Assembly: GCA_964503895.1 (NCBI GenBank)
Contig: CAZDCF010000003.1
Coordinates: 1-64,000 of the forward strand
Length of the DNA stretch: 64,000 nt
DNA from: Nitronereus sp964503895
GTDB lineage: Bacteria; Nitrospirota; Nitrospiria; Nitrospirales; UBA8639
Reading direction: 5' to 3'
Of this stretch, positions 54,189-62,844 are shown in pieces. The translations under genes were made by a program, and so were the position numbers. Numbering within the stretch: the stretch's first letter is position 1; every line of letters starts with the position of its first letter. The notes under the pieces are model-generated. The model was given only the letters and a program-made list of their open reading frames with translations, did not search any database and had not been told where the DNA came from.

Positions 54189-54351
54189 ACACCAACGGCC
54201 TCTGTCCTTGTGAGACAGCACAAGAAAAATTTCTAAAGTTCTGGTCTGACCTTAAGGATAAAGAAGTCTGTCGGGAAACGAAAGCAAAGCAGGGAAGAGA
54301 AAACTTGTCCTCTCTTCCCCAGTTTTCTTAGAATGGTCTGAAGGGAGTGCT

Positions 54352-55578
54352 ATGACAGAACCTGAAGCTCGAGCCTACCTCAATTACCTTTTAACCTTAA
54401 GCCTTCGTCGGGAAGATGCCTTTGGCCCTTTGGCCTTAACTTTCCTTCGCGAGCAAGACTTTGATCAGCTCGGGATTCTCCCTGAAGAACAATTCAGTTT
54501 ACTCTTTGCAACTATTCAGGCCTTTGCTTCTGAGCCGAAAAGGTACTCCCATAAGCTAGAATTACTTCAAAAAGCTCGCCAACTTCTTCCAAATACTCGC
54601 TATTTTGACTCGGAATTGGCTCAACAAATTGAATATGACATTCAAAAAACTAGTGCAGAATTAGGAATTTATAATGATGCCATGAAGGGACCTCGTTCCC
54701 AACCCCTTGACAAACAACGCTTGATCGTTGAAACCGATATCCCTGAATATTTCTTAGACCTCGCGCAAAAACGGGCCGCCGCTTACTACCAGACCAAATA
54801 TCGTTTAAGCAAAGATGCCAAAACCGCTCAGCATTTTGGTGGCACACCTCGTCGGTTTGAACCAGAAAATGAAACCGTGCATAAAGAATTCCCCGGCGCT
54901 TGCGCTCCTTTTATGTCAGCACGAACCAATGTTTTTCATCTCATGCTGCCCTTTGACCTGAAAGTCAGTCGAACACCGGAAGATCCATTGGAAGCAGGCG
55001 TTCGCATTTTTTATGCAAAAATGGGCTACTCCTTTCCACTTCGTTATGAAATGGGAAAGCTTTGCAGTTACCATGACGGCCAAGTCCACGATATTGCCCT
55101 AGATGATCCTAATCTCCTTTTCGTATCCATGTCCGCGGTAAAGGACTCAGAATTTCCTATTCCCAATAATACGTCTTCCGCTGATATGCCGCCCGAGTAT
55201 GCCTACCCATCTGCCCTCCTAGAGCATACCGGTAGCTTAGGGCCATTTATCCAGGTTAGTTGTAACTTTAAAATATGGTTTGATGCCAATGTGGTTTCGA
55301 TACTTATTCAGGGCTCGCCCGATTTACACGAGTATGGATTTCAAGGCGGGTCAGGCTTGATGACTCGGTCCTATGCTTCTGATAAGGTCCAAACCTATGC
55401 CAAAGCCCAATCTCAGCCTTGGCAAGAAGGAATGAGCTTTAACTTTGTTAACCTGCATTTGTCCCTTAGCCCAGGGACCAATTCTGCATTGATTCCTCAT
55501 AGTACCCCGATTTTTTCCATTTATCCTGTTTTAAGCCGGCAATGCTACAAAATCGAAAACCAGCGGGTAATAGAATAG
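54352..55578 (+). CDS. Unknown 408-residue protein
   Basis: No family recognised. Complete frame with AAGGGAG about 8 bases before the ATG. No signal peptide or membrane helix. N-terminal 130 residues helical (LTFLREQDFDQLGILPEEQ), then a C-terminal domain rich in aromatic and Pro residues with KEFPGACAPFMSARTNVFHL, YAKMGYSFPLRYEMG and QGSPDLHEYGFQGGSG. The pattern looks like a conserved enzyme or binding fold but I cannot place it. Divergent from mutS2. Confidence 0.8.
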   Translation: MTEPEARAYLNYLLTLSLRREDAFGPLALTFLREQDFDQLGILPEEQFSLLFATIQAFASEPKRYSHKLELLQKARQLLPNTRYFDSELAQQIEYDIQKTSAELGIYNDAMKGPRSQPLDKQRLIVETDIPEYFLDLAQKRAAAYYQTKYRLSKDAKTAQHFGGTPRRFEPENETVHKEFPGACAPFMSARTNVFHLMLPFDLKVSRTPEDPLEAGVRIFYAKMGYSFPLRYEMGKLCSYHDGQVHDIALDDPNLLFVSMSAVKDSEFPIPNNTSSADMPPEYAYPSALLEHTGSLGPFIQVSCNFKIWFDANVVSILIQGSPDLHEYGFQGGSGLMTRSYASDKVQTYAKAQSQPWQEGMSFNFVNLHLSLSPGTNSALIPHSTPIFSIYPVLSRQCYKIENQRVIE

Positions 55579-55661
55579 ACCAGCAAATTTGGCGTTCTTA
55601 TGTCCTCTAGCTATAGAATCGTCCCATTCCCGAGGGAAATTGCCCAAATTATGAAGCATAA

Positions 55662-55946
55662 TTGCCCCAATTACCTCTAAATTTTCATGTATCTGACCAG
55701 GACGCACTGGCTCTGGGGCACCGAATGCCTTTTTTTGAGTTGCACGGACACATATCCTATGCTAGGCTTTTTCCATTGATGGATGACGACGGTCCCAGAC
55801 GAAGTTTTCGTCACCAATTTATTAATCTACAGCCACCTCCCCTGCTATTCCTCTACGCTTTTCACACAAAATTGCCGCTATTAACCAGGGGGCTTGGTTT
55901 TCCCACACGTTCGAGCCCTCTCGCCTCTAATCGAGCCCGCCACTAA
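55662..55946 (+). CDS. Doubtful 94-residue frame
   Basis: The 377-bp gap between the unknown gene and the CNNM gene holds one long frame that opens with TTG and no ribosome site. It reads PRRSFRHQFINLQPPPLLF in the middle with many Pro, Leu and His. It ends 9 bp before the next gene. I consider it weak; nothing else is visible in the gap. Confidence 0.2.
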   Translation: MPQLPLNFHVSDQDALALGHRMPFFELHGHISYARLFPLMDDDGPRRSFRHQFINLQPPPLLFLYAFHTKLPLLTRGLGFPTRSSPLASNRARH

Positions 55947-55955
55947 TTTGAATAT

Positions 55956-57239
55956 ATGGAATTTATTGCCATTCTGATTTGTTTGATTCTTTCTGGGCTA
56001 TTTTCAGGAGCTGAGATTGCGTTTTTCTCAATTACTGAAAGCCGGCTCCAGACAATGATTGAGGAGGAAAAGCGAGCCGCCAAAATGGCCCTTTTCCTTC
56101 GCCAAAGTCCCCAACGGCTACTGTCCACGATTTTAATCGGGAATAATGTCGCCAATCTTGTGGCAGCCTCTTTAGTATCAGTGGTAACCTTCCAGCATTT
56201 TGGATCTGAGGGAGTCGCGATCGCGACTGGGATACTCACCATCGTCGTATTACTATTTTGCGAAATTATCCCAAAAACCCTTTGTGCCAAATATGCACCA
56301 ATGGCTGTCCAAGTTCTCTCCCACCCCATTTATTGGGTTGAGAAATTATTCTCTCCCATTTTGTATATCCTTGAACCCCTTATTCTGAGAATGACCGGAG
56401 GCCGAGGACTTACAGTTCCCTTTGTCACGGAAGAAGAACTATTGATTATGCTTGAAGCTGGGGGCAAAGCGGGCGTGCTGCAAACCGAAGAAGTCAAAAT
56501 GATAAAAAATGTCTTTGAATTTACTGACCTGACAGCGGAAGACGTAATGACACCTAGGAATTATATGTTTGGATTAAATGGGGAATTAACCCTTAGCGAC
56601 GCAAAGGAACAATTGTTTAAAGCGACCTATTCACGCATTCCAGTATATAACGATAATATGGATAATGTGACTGGCATCCTCTACCGTCATCAAGCCTTGA
56701 AAGAACTCGCCCAAGGCAACCAATCTAGCCTGCTAAAGGAACTAGCTCGCCCTCCACTCTTTATCCCTGAGGCCAAACCCGCAGATGATCTTCTCAAACA
56801 ATTCCAGCAAGAAAAACGGCATATCGCCATAGTAGTGAACGAGTTTGGTGGCGTCATTGGACTTGTAACCACCGAGGACCTCCTTGAGGAAGTCGTGGGA
56901 GAAATTCTAGACGAGACGGATATTACTGAAGAATTGATCAAGCGAATTGGAAAAAATAAAATTCTCGTTATCGGACGAACCGAGGTTCGAAAAATTAACG
57001 AATTTCTCAAAGTCGAACTCGATGAAGAAGAACAAAACACGATTAGCGGTTTAATTCAACAAGAGTTAGGTCATATCCCGTCAATCGGGGAAGAACTCCG
57101 AGTTGATGGATGCCTGCTGATTGTTCGAGATGCGGATGAAAAATCAATTAAAAGCGTGCAAATTCAAAAAGTTGAAGAAGTTGCCCAGGAAACCCACAAA
57201 GAAGACGAAGAACCCTCTCCTGCTTTGCCACTAGAGTAA
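55956..57239 (+). CDS. CNNM/CBS-domain hemolysin-family membrane protein
   Basis: 427 residues. N-terminal CNNM membrane domain with three to four helices (SGLFSGAEIAFFSITESRL), NNVANLVAASLVSVV and CEIIPKTLCAKY, a linker helix, two CBS repeats (DVMTPRNYMF; RIPVYNDNMDNVTGIL; VVNEFGGVIGLVTTEDLLEEVVGEI) and a C-terminal CorC_HlyC domain. The family (CorB/CorC, MpfA) is linked to magnesium or cobalt efflux. Acidic Glu/Pro tail. Confidence 0.93.
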   Translation: MEFIAILICLILSGLFSGAEIAFFSITESRLQTMIEEEKRAAKMALFLRQSPQRLLSTILIGNNVANLVAASLVSVVTFQHFGSEGVAIATGILTIVVLLFCEIIPKTLCAKYAPMAVQVLSHPIYWVEKLFSPILYILEPLILRMTGGRGLTVPFVTEEELLIMLEAGGKAGVLQTEEVKMIKNVFEFTDLTAEDVMTPRNYMFGLNGELTLSDAKEQLFKATYSRIPVYNDNMDNVTGILYRHQALKELAQGNQSSLLKELARPPLFIPEAKPADDLLKQFQQEKRHIAIVVNEFGGVIGLVTTEDLLEEVVGEILDETDITEELIKRIGKNKILVIGRTEVRKINEFLKVELDEEEQNTISGLIQQELGHIPSIGEELRVDGCLLIVRDADEKSIKSVQIQKVEEVAQETHKEDEEPSPALPLE

Positions 57240-57282
57240 GTTTTATAGATGGGATTCCGGCCCGGCCTGAATGCTCTATTGT

Positions 57283-59295
57283 TTATCTCAAAAGCTTCGA
57301 GAATTCTTCCTCATTCAAAATTTGAATCCCAAATTTTTTAGCATCATCCAGCTTTGAACCGGGATCAGTACCTACTACTACAAAATTAGTTTTTCTACTT
57401 ACGCTAGAGGTTACCCGGCCACCTAATTGTTCAATTCGCTGCTTTGCTTCTCGCCGACTGAAGCCCTCTAGACCACCCGTTAAGACAAAATATTTTCCCT
57501 TCCATGGTTTAGCAGAAGCCTTATCGGCAACTAGGTATTCATCAATGCAAATGCCCGACTCCATCATGCGTTTAAGAACAGCCCTATTCCGAGTTTCAGC
57601 AAAAAAAGCAGTCACACTCTGAGCAGTCTCTGGGCCAATCTCATGAACACTTAATAAATTCTCCTCGGTGGCCGCTATGACCTCTGACAACGATCCGAGT
57701 TCGCTCGCAAGCACTTTGGCCATATGGCTTCCGACATGGTGAATTCCAAGGCCAAAAATAAAACGTTCCAATGTCGTAGTTTTACTTTGTTCAATCGCAG
57801 CAAGCAATTGCATGGCGGACTTTTCCCCAAACCCTTCAAGCCCCAGTAATTGTTCTTTGTTTAATCGATAGATATCAGCAAGGTCTTTAACAAGATTTTG
57901 TTTCACGAGTTGGCCCACGGTTTTCTTTCCCATCCCCTCAATATTAAGCGCACCCTTGGAGGAAAAATGCTCAATCCCGCCTTTTAATTGAGCCGAGCAG
58001 ACCGTTTGGCCGGTGCAGTAAAAAATTGGGCCTTCCTGAGCCACAGAGGATTCACAAACTGGACAATGCTCAGGTACCGTAAAGGGGTCAGACCGAATTT
58101 CACTGGGAACAGGGACTCGCTCAACAATATAAGGAATCACATCTCCCGCCCGCTCAACCTTGACAGTATCGCCAACACGCACATCTTTACGAACTAATTC
58201 TTGGAAATTGTGAAGGGTAGCCCGGCTAATAGTTACTCCACCAACTTCCACGGGATCTAACAAGGCGATTGGCGTTAGTGCCCCAGTTCGGCCTACTGAC
58301 ACCAAGATATCCTGAACTTTAGTGAGTTCTTTTCTTGGAGGAAATTTATAAGCAAAGGCCCATCGCGGGCTCCGGGATTTTTCTCCTAAACGATTTTGAT
58401 AGGGGCGTTCATCTACTTTGACTACGATCCCATCAATTTCATACGGCAAGGTCTCTCGCTTATCGGCCATGTCTTGATGAAACGCCAGCACTTTATCAAT
58501 TGAAGAACACAGTTGTCGCAAGGATGGAATAGGCAGCCCCCACGTAGCTAGTGAGGACACCGCGTTCCAATGGGAGTGAATAGGGTCACCAGAGGAAACC
58601 ATAAGATCGTAACAAGTAACGACGAGTGGTCTTTCCGCCGTAAATCGTGGATCAAGTTGCCGCAAGGAACCTGATGCCATATTACGCGGATTAGCGAAGG
58701 TCTCTTCCCCACGTTCTACCAGGCGACGATTAAGTTCTTGAAAAACAGGTAATGGTAAATACACCTCCGCACGAACCACAATCCGCTCTGGTAAAGTTTC
58801 GTGTGCTTGAAGGTGCAAAGGAAGCGAACGAATCGTTCGAAGATTCATCGTAATATCTTCACCCATCACGCCATCACCTCGGGTTGAACCTCGAACAAAC
58901 CTTCCATCTTCATACACCAACTCCACAGACAACCCGTCAAACTTGGGTTCGACCGAATACTCCACCCGCTCGACTTCAAGTTCACGACGTATTCGTTGAT
59001 CAAAGGCTTGGACATCTACAGCATCAAGAACAGAGTCCAAACTCAGTAAAACTCGATCATGCATCACCTTTTTAAATTGGTCGAGCGGTGTTCCGCCTAC
59101 ACGTTGGGTTGGAGAATCAGGGGTAACGAGGGAAGGATGTTCCTCTTCTAATTTTTGGAGTTCGTTGAAGAGTCGGTCATACTCGGAATCAGAAATTTCT
59201 GGTTGGTCCCGCACGTAATAAAGAAAATCATGATAACGGATTTCCTCTCGTAATTTATTGACACGAAAGGAAACCTTTGGCAATGTAGCACGCAT
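57283..59295 (-). CDS. ligA: NAD-dependent DNA ligase
   Basis: About 670 residues from the ATG at 59295; upstream GTG or TTG starts are possible. Seals nicks with NAD+. Ia domain (YHDFLYYVRDQPEISDSEYD), adenylated Lys in VEPKFDGLSVELVY, OB domain, a C4 zinc finger (CPVCESS, CTGQTVC), helix-hairpin-helix repeats (LEGFGEKSAMQLL, VHEIGPETAQSV) and a C-terminal BRCT (KGKYFVLTGGLEGFSRREA). Complete. Confidence 0.98.
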   Translation of the reverse strand: MRATLPKVSFRVNKLREEIRYHDFLYYVRDQPEISDSEYDRLFNELQKLEEEHPSLVTPDSPTQRVGGTPLDQFKKVMHDRVLLSLDSVLDAVDVQAFDQRIRRELEVERVEYSVEPKFDGLSVELVYEDGRFVRGSTRGDGVMGEDITMNLRTIRSLPLHLQAHETLPERIVVRAEVYLPLPVFQELNRRLVERGEETFANPRNMASGSLRQLDPRFTAERPLVVTCYDLMVSSGDPIHSHWNAVSSLATWGLPIPSLRQLCSSIDKVLAFHQDMADKRETLPYEIDGIVVKVDERPYQNRLGEKSRSPRWAFAYKFPPRKELTKVQDILVSVGRTGALTPIALLDPVEVGGVTISRATLHNFQELVRKDVRVGDTVKVERAGDVIPYIVERVPVPSEIRSDPFTVPEHCPVCESSVAQEGPIFYCTGQTVCSAQLKGGIEHFSSKGALNIEGMGKKTVGQLVKQNLVKDLADIYRLNKEQLLGLEGFGEKSAMQLLAAIEQSKTTTLERFIFGLGIHHVGSHMAKVLASELGSLSEVIAATEENLLSVHEIGPETAQSVTAFFAETRNRAVLKRMMESGICIDEYLVADKASAKPWKGKYFVLTGGLEGFSRREAKQRIEQLGGRVTSSVSRKTNFVVVGTDPGSKLDDAKKFGIQILNEEEFSKLLR

Positions 59296-59402
59296 TTTTT
59301 GAAAGTTTTTCACGTGTTCTAACGGAAAGGTCAAAGTACCATAGCCCTTACAGGCGGTCAATTGATTGGGAAAGCCTTAGAAAACTCAAGTGGAAACTCA
59401 AG

Positions 59403-59431
59403 TTGACAATCTAGGATTCTCGATCTATTCT
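59403..59431 (+). promoter_or_regulatory. Promoter of the LysM lipoprotein gene
   Basis: Perfect TTGACA (59403-59408), 17-base spacer, TATTCT (59426-59431), about 84 bp before the chosen start. A direct repeat AAACTCAAGT lies just upstream (59380-59405). Confidence 0.6.
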
Positions 59432-59514
59432 TCCGATCAACGCAGTTTCGAACAATATCTGGATAGAGCAAACATGTTAGTTCTTTTATGACAAACAGCG
59501 GAAGGAATCTAACC

Positions 59515-60132
59515 ATGGCCGAACTTCAGCACGCAGGCAGGAAAAAACGTGATCAGGGATGGCTATATAAGCGAGCTATCGGTCCATTGATCATCTGCCT
59601 GCTCAGCAGCGTTATTTTAGGAGGCTGTGTGACTAAAGGAAAATACGAAGGGGAAAAAGCCCGATCCTTAAACTTCCAAAGATTATTAGCCCAAGAGGAA
59701 AAACGAACGGCTGAACTGAGTTCACAAATTCAAGAAACCAAACGCCAGTTAGCTTCCCTAGAATCACAGAATACAGATTTGACGATTGAAATCGATGCAC
59801 TCAGGGAACAGCAGAGCCGGCAAGAGCGCTCTACCTCTTCGGATTCTGGTGGATCCAGTCTTTCGGGATCATCAGACTTATCGTTATCCGAACCCTCCCT
59901 TTCGGATTTTGGACTGAATGACTTATCCTTCGACGAATCAGACTTCAACGATTTTGGTGAAGTTGGTGGGGATAGTGGCGAAGAACCAATCTACTATACG
60001 GTTGAAAAAGGGGACACTCTTTATAGGATTTCACGAGAATACGGAGTAACCGTTGCCCAACTAAAGGATTGGAACAACCTCCTAAGCAGCACCATTTCTA
60101 TAGGACAACGGCTCGCGGTCAGCCACCCCTAA
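59515..60132 (+). CDS. LysM-domain lipoprotein
   Basis: About 205 residues. ATG 59515 has GGAAGGA about 9 bases upstream; the earlier ATG 59488 has none. A basic N-terminus, a signal helix and lipobox LGGC anchor it. Then a coiled coil (about 55-105), a Ser/Asp-rich linker (SDLSLSEPSLSDFG) and a C-terminal LysM domain (YYTVEKGDTLYRISREYGVT) that binds peptidoglycan. The function of the coiled coil is unknown. Confidence 0.9.
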   Translation: MAELQHAGRKKRDQGWLYKRAIGPLIICLLSSVILGGCVTKGKYEGEKARSLNFQRLLAQEEKRTAELSSQIQETKRQLASLESQNTDLTIEIDALREQQSRQERSTSSDSGGSSLSGSSDLSLSEPSLSDFGLNDLSFDESDFNDFGEVGGDSGEEPIYYTVEKGDTLYRISREYGVTVAQLKDWNNLLSSTISIGQRLAVSHP

Positions 60133-60137
60133 AACAT

Positions 60138-60494
60138 TTATCTATCCCGATGCACATTATCCGGCGAAAAAGCCGGAATACACACTGCGACATATTCCGC
60201 ACCTTCCTCACTTGGAGTGCTATAGCGCACCCATTCTCCCTTTGACGCAATTACCGCTTCACCAGCCTTAACATCAGTTGTACAGGATTTTCTTTCAACT
60301 CGAAGACTGCCTTTTAATACCACGGTATATTCATCAAATTCTGGCGTTTGACCAGGCTCTACCCACCCACCTGGACTGGTCATTTTCGCAATACTTACAT
60401 CCTCGGTTTTGGAATTCACACGGCCAAAATATTCTTCGATCAATTTTGGTTTATTGCCACTCGGGCTTATAACTGCTGGAGATTTAATGTGCAT
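60138..60494 (-). CDS. Cupin-domain protein
   Basis: 118 residues, single small beta-barrel. GQTPEFDEYTVVLKGSLRV and VKAGEAVIASKGEWVRY are the two cupin motifs, but the usual metal His residues are mostly replaced, so a non-enzymatic or sugar-binding role is possible. 5 bp after the convergent LysM gene, and 57 bp downstream of the methyltransferase gene. Confidence 0.82.
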   Translation of the reverse strand: MHIKSPAVISPSGNKPKLIEEYFGRVNSKTEDVSIAKMTSPGGWVEPGQTPEFDEYTVVLKGSLRVERKSCTTDVKAGEAVIASKGEWVRYSTPSEEGAEYVAVCIPAFSPDNVHRDR

Positions 60495-60551
60495 TTAAAT
60501 GTCCCTTTCGCTAATAGATTAGAGAAAAGTGAAGAAGAATTTTGGAAGAGT

Positions 60552-61517
60552 CTAAGACAAAGGCCGAGGGTGAAGGCTTGTGGATGTGCTATGTGCGGAT
60601 TCGGGCAAACCCCGCCTACTCGACTGGTCAAACTTCTGCCCATTGATGTCTACTTTCCAATTCCAATATTCACCATTTCCAGACGAGGAAATCTCAGCCA
60701 CAATACGATTTCCACGATCAACTGTCACAGGTTTGTCGATGGGAAAGAAAGCCAGTCCCCAATGAGACCCACGATCGCCTGGCCCATTGGATATCCGCAC
60801 ATCAGGCATCAGTTCCGCATTAAACCAACCAGCCAGACCATGACAACGCCCACGCCGTGAAGTATAGAATGAAACCTTCGTATCAATTTCCGTAAGTTTT
60901 GTATCCGCAAAAACAACCTCCGCAACACGTGATGGATCCGCTAAAAAAGTTCCTTCATGCAGTTTCAAGGGATGAAAATTGTTCACTGTCAATTCTCGAA
61001 TCGGAGAAAAATCAAATCCCTGGCACCCCTGAACCCAAAAATCAACCACGTGCTCATAAAACTTTGGCATCTCAACCGGCACCAAGAATAACGCCAAACT
61101 ATTGGGAATAATTTTTCCACCAGGCTTAAGAAACCGATCGCGCGCATCAGTCAATGACCCTAAAATGCCTTCTTCAAACCCAAACGTGCCCATGGTCTCT
61201 GTGACAATGACATCGACTTTTTCTGGGAGGTCGATACCAAAAGACATATTATTAAAAAAAGTAATTTTATTTTCATACCCATTCTTCAAAGCAATAAGTT
61301 TCGCCATTTCAATCGCGGCCTCGCTTTCAATAGCATACACATGTTTGGCTCCTGCACGCCGAGCCAAAAAAGAAAGAATCCCCGCACCACAACCAACGTC
61401 TGCAACCACATCCCCAGCCTTAACAACCCGAGAAATCGCCTGACTATAGACCCCAGTCCGCACATCATCGACCAACATAGACAGATGATAATTAATGAAA
61501 TCAGTATATTTTGTCAT
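60552..61517 (-). CDS. PRMT-like class I methyltransferase
   Basis: 321 residues. SAM site VVADVGCGAGILSFLARRAG and YAIESEAA. It then has VTETMGTFGFEE, matching the double-E loop of protein arginine methyltransferases, FLKPGGKIIPNSLALFLVPVE, and near the end WFNAEL with GSHWGLAFFPIDKPVTV, matching the WFDVxF and THW-loop of the PRMT beta-barrel. So both catalytic loops of PRMTs appear present. Substrate unknown. C-terminal tail is Ser/Pro/His-rich. Weakly linked to the cupin gene. Confidence 0.85.
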   Translation of the reverse strand: MTKYTDFINYHLSMLVDDVRTGVYSQAISRVVKAGDVVADVGCGAGILSFLARRAGAKHVYAIESEAAIEMAKLIALKNGYENKITFFNNMSFGIDLPEKVDVIVTETMGTFGFEEGILGSLTDARDRFLKPGGKIIPNSLALFLVPVEMPKFYEHVVDFWVQGCQGFDFSPIRELTVNNFHPLKLHEGTFLADPSRVAEVVFADTKLTEIDTKVSFYTSRRGRCHGLAGWFNAELMPDVRISNGPGDRGSHWGLAFFPIDKPVTVDRGNRIVAEISSSGNGEYWNWKVDINGQKFDQSSRRGLPESAHSTSTSLHPRPLS

Positions 61518-61725
61518 GAGCCTCTAACCTTACACCTGAAACGTTTTTGGACTCGCGCAGGAGGATAAGACTACATTCTAGTTTAACGCAAAGGCAAGGT
61601 GCCTTTGTACAAACAGAACAGAAAAACTGGAAGAGGAAAAATCAATGCCTCGAACCCCTACCCAAACATTATAAACTCATGACTTCCTAAAAAACCTTAT
61701 GTACTACGCTAAAGTACCTATACAA

Positions 61726-62559
61726 CTAACTATCCAGGACACTATCTAAAGGCTTGAACAAGGCACCTTTATAAACAGACCTTAGCTCGACTCTACCAAG
61801 GTGTGGATATAACTGTTGACGACAGGTTTCGATTTTAAAAGTAGCAGGAATTTGAAATTTGTGAATTAAATAGTTGGCTAAATCAACACGTGATACAGCA
61901 CGGGTTGCAGGAACATGACTAATCCCCATCTCTCCGCTTTGAGCAAGTTGCATAATCCGAATAGCTAAGTCGTGTTGCCAGACGACCGAACGATGTTCAT
62001 CCTGGATAATGGTGATAGGCAGCTTTTGTTGCGAACGATACCGCAACCAGTCCAAATGTCCAGTACGACCATCGGGCGACCTCCCAATTCCAAGACCAGC
62101 ACGAACAACCAAGGATCCTGGTCGCTTCAACACCAAGTATTCAGCATCAACTCTAGTTTTTCCATAGATACTAATGGGACAAGGACAAGATTCTTCGGTG
62201 TAGACCCCATCGCCACCAAAAACGTGATCCGAGGACACATAGACCAGGCGTGTAGACTCAGGTAGAGACTTAATTACACGATCGAGTTGGTGGACATTCA
62301 TCTCATAGGCCCAATTCGGATCAGCCTCACACTTGGGAACATCACAAATTGCATGGCAATATAACAGAGTTTTCGACTGTGTTTGCTGAAATACCTTCGT
62401 AATCCAAGTAGCATCGCACAGTTGAAGCGCGGGCCAGTGGCGAACCGATTTGGCCGTATTACCTGGGGAGCCAAACGGCAACACTGTTTTAGGAAATATA
62501 GTCGCCAGGCGAAAACCTAATAGCGATGTTGCCCCAAATAAGAGAATTGAAGAAGCCAT
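61726..62559 (-). CDS. RmlD-like NAD(P)-dependent sugar-nucleotide reductase
   Basis: 277 residues, extended short-chain dehydrogenase. ILLFGATSLLGFRLA is the dinucleotide loop; YVSSDHVFGGDGVYTEES and the catalytic pair in SIYGKTRVDAEYLVL resemble dTDP-4-dehydrorhamnose reductase (RmlD). The chain is close to RmlD length but no rmlA, B or C is nearby, so the sugar is unproven. Upstream of the PRMT-like gene by 208 bp with a AAAGGCA/TGCCTTT hairpin between them. Confidence 0.82.
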   Translation of the reverse strand: MASSILLFGATSLLGFRLATIFPKTVLPFGSPGNTAKSVRHWPALQLCDATWITKVFQQTQSKTLLYCHAICDVPKCEADPNWAYEMNVHQLDRVIKSLPESTRLVYVSSDHVFGGDGVYTEESCPCPISIYGKTRVDAEYLVLKRPGSLVVRAGLGIGRSPDGRTGHLDWLRYRSQQKLPITIIQDEHRSVVWQHDLAIRIMQLAQSGEMGISHVPATRAVSRVDLANYLIHKFQIPATFKIETCRQQLYPHLGRVELRSVYKGALFKPLDSVLDS

Positions 62560-62644
62560 CAGATGCCTAAATATATAAATTAGAACCAGCTTTGCTTATC
62601 CAATCATCCAACCGTATAGATCTAATTGATGTAGCATCGGCTAA

Positions 62645-62720
62645 CTTGACATTTGCGGAAGGTGAGCGCGGCCTTGCTTGACACATATTTTACCCTAATC
62701 CCTTGGGCAAAAATGTCAAG
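62645..62720. repeat. Paired CTTGACA repeats with a competing inverted copy upstream of the permease gene
   Basis: CTTGACAT at 62645-62652 and CTTGACA at 62677-62683 are both complementary to (A)TGTCAAG at 62713-62720. The second pair forms a 44-base hairpin with an inner CCC/GGG stem; the first could form an alternative. Found in the 285-bp gap between the reductase and permease genes, which holds no gene. Could be an attenuator or regulator sites. Confidence 0.35.
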
Positions 62721-62844
62721 GGCTTTGAATTATCTGGGACAACTGCTTCATAACGATTCACAAGTCAATCTTTTATTCTAAATATTTTCGCCTGGCCACA
62801 GTAAACACTCTCAGCTATGCTATACAATATGGGAAACTCATACT

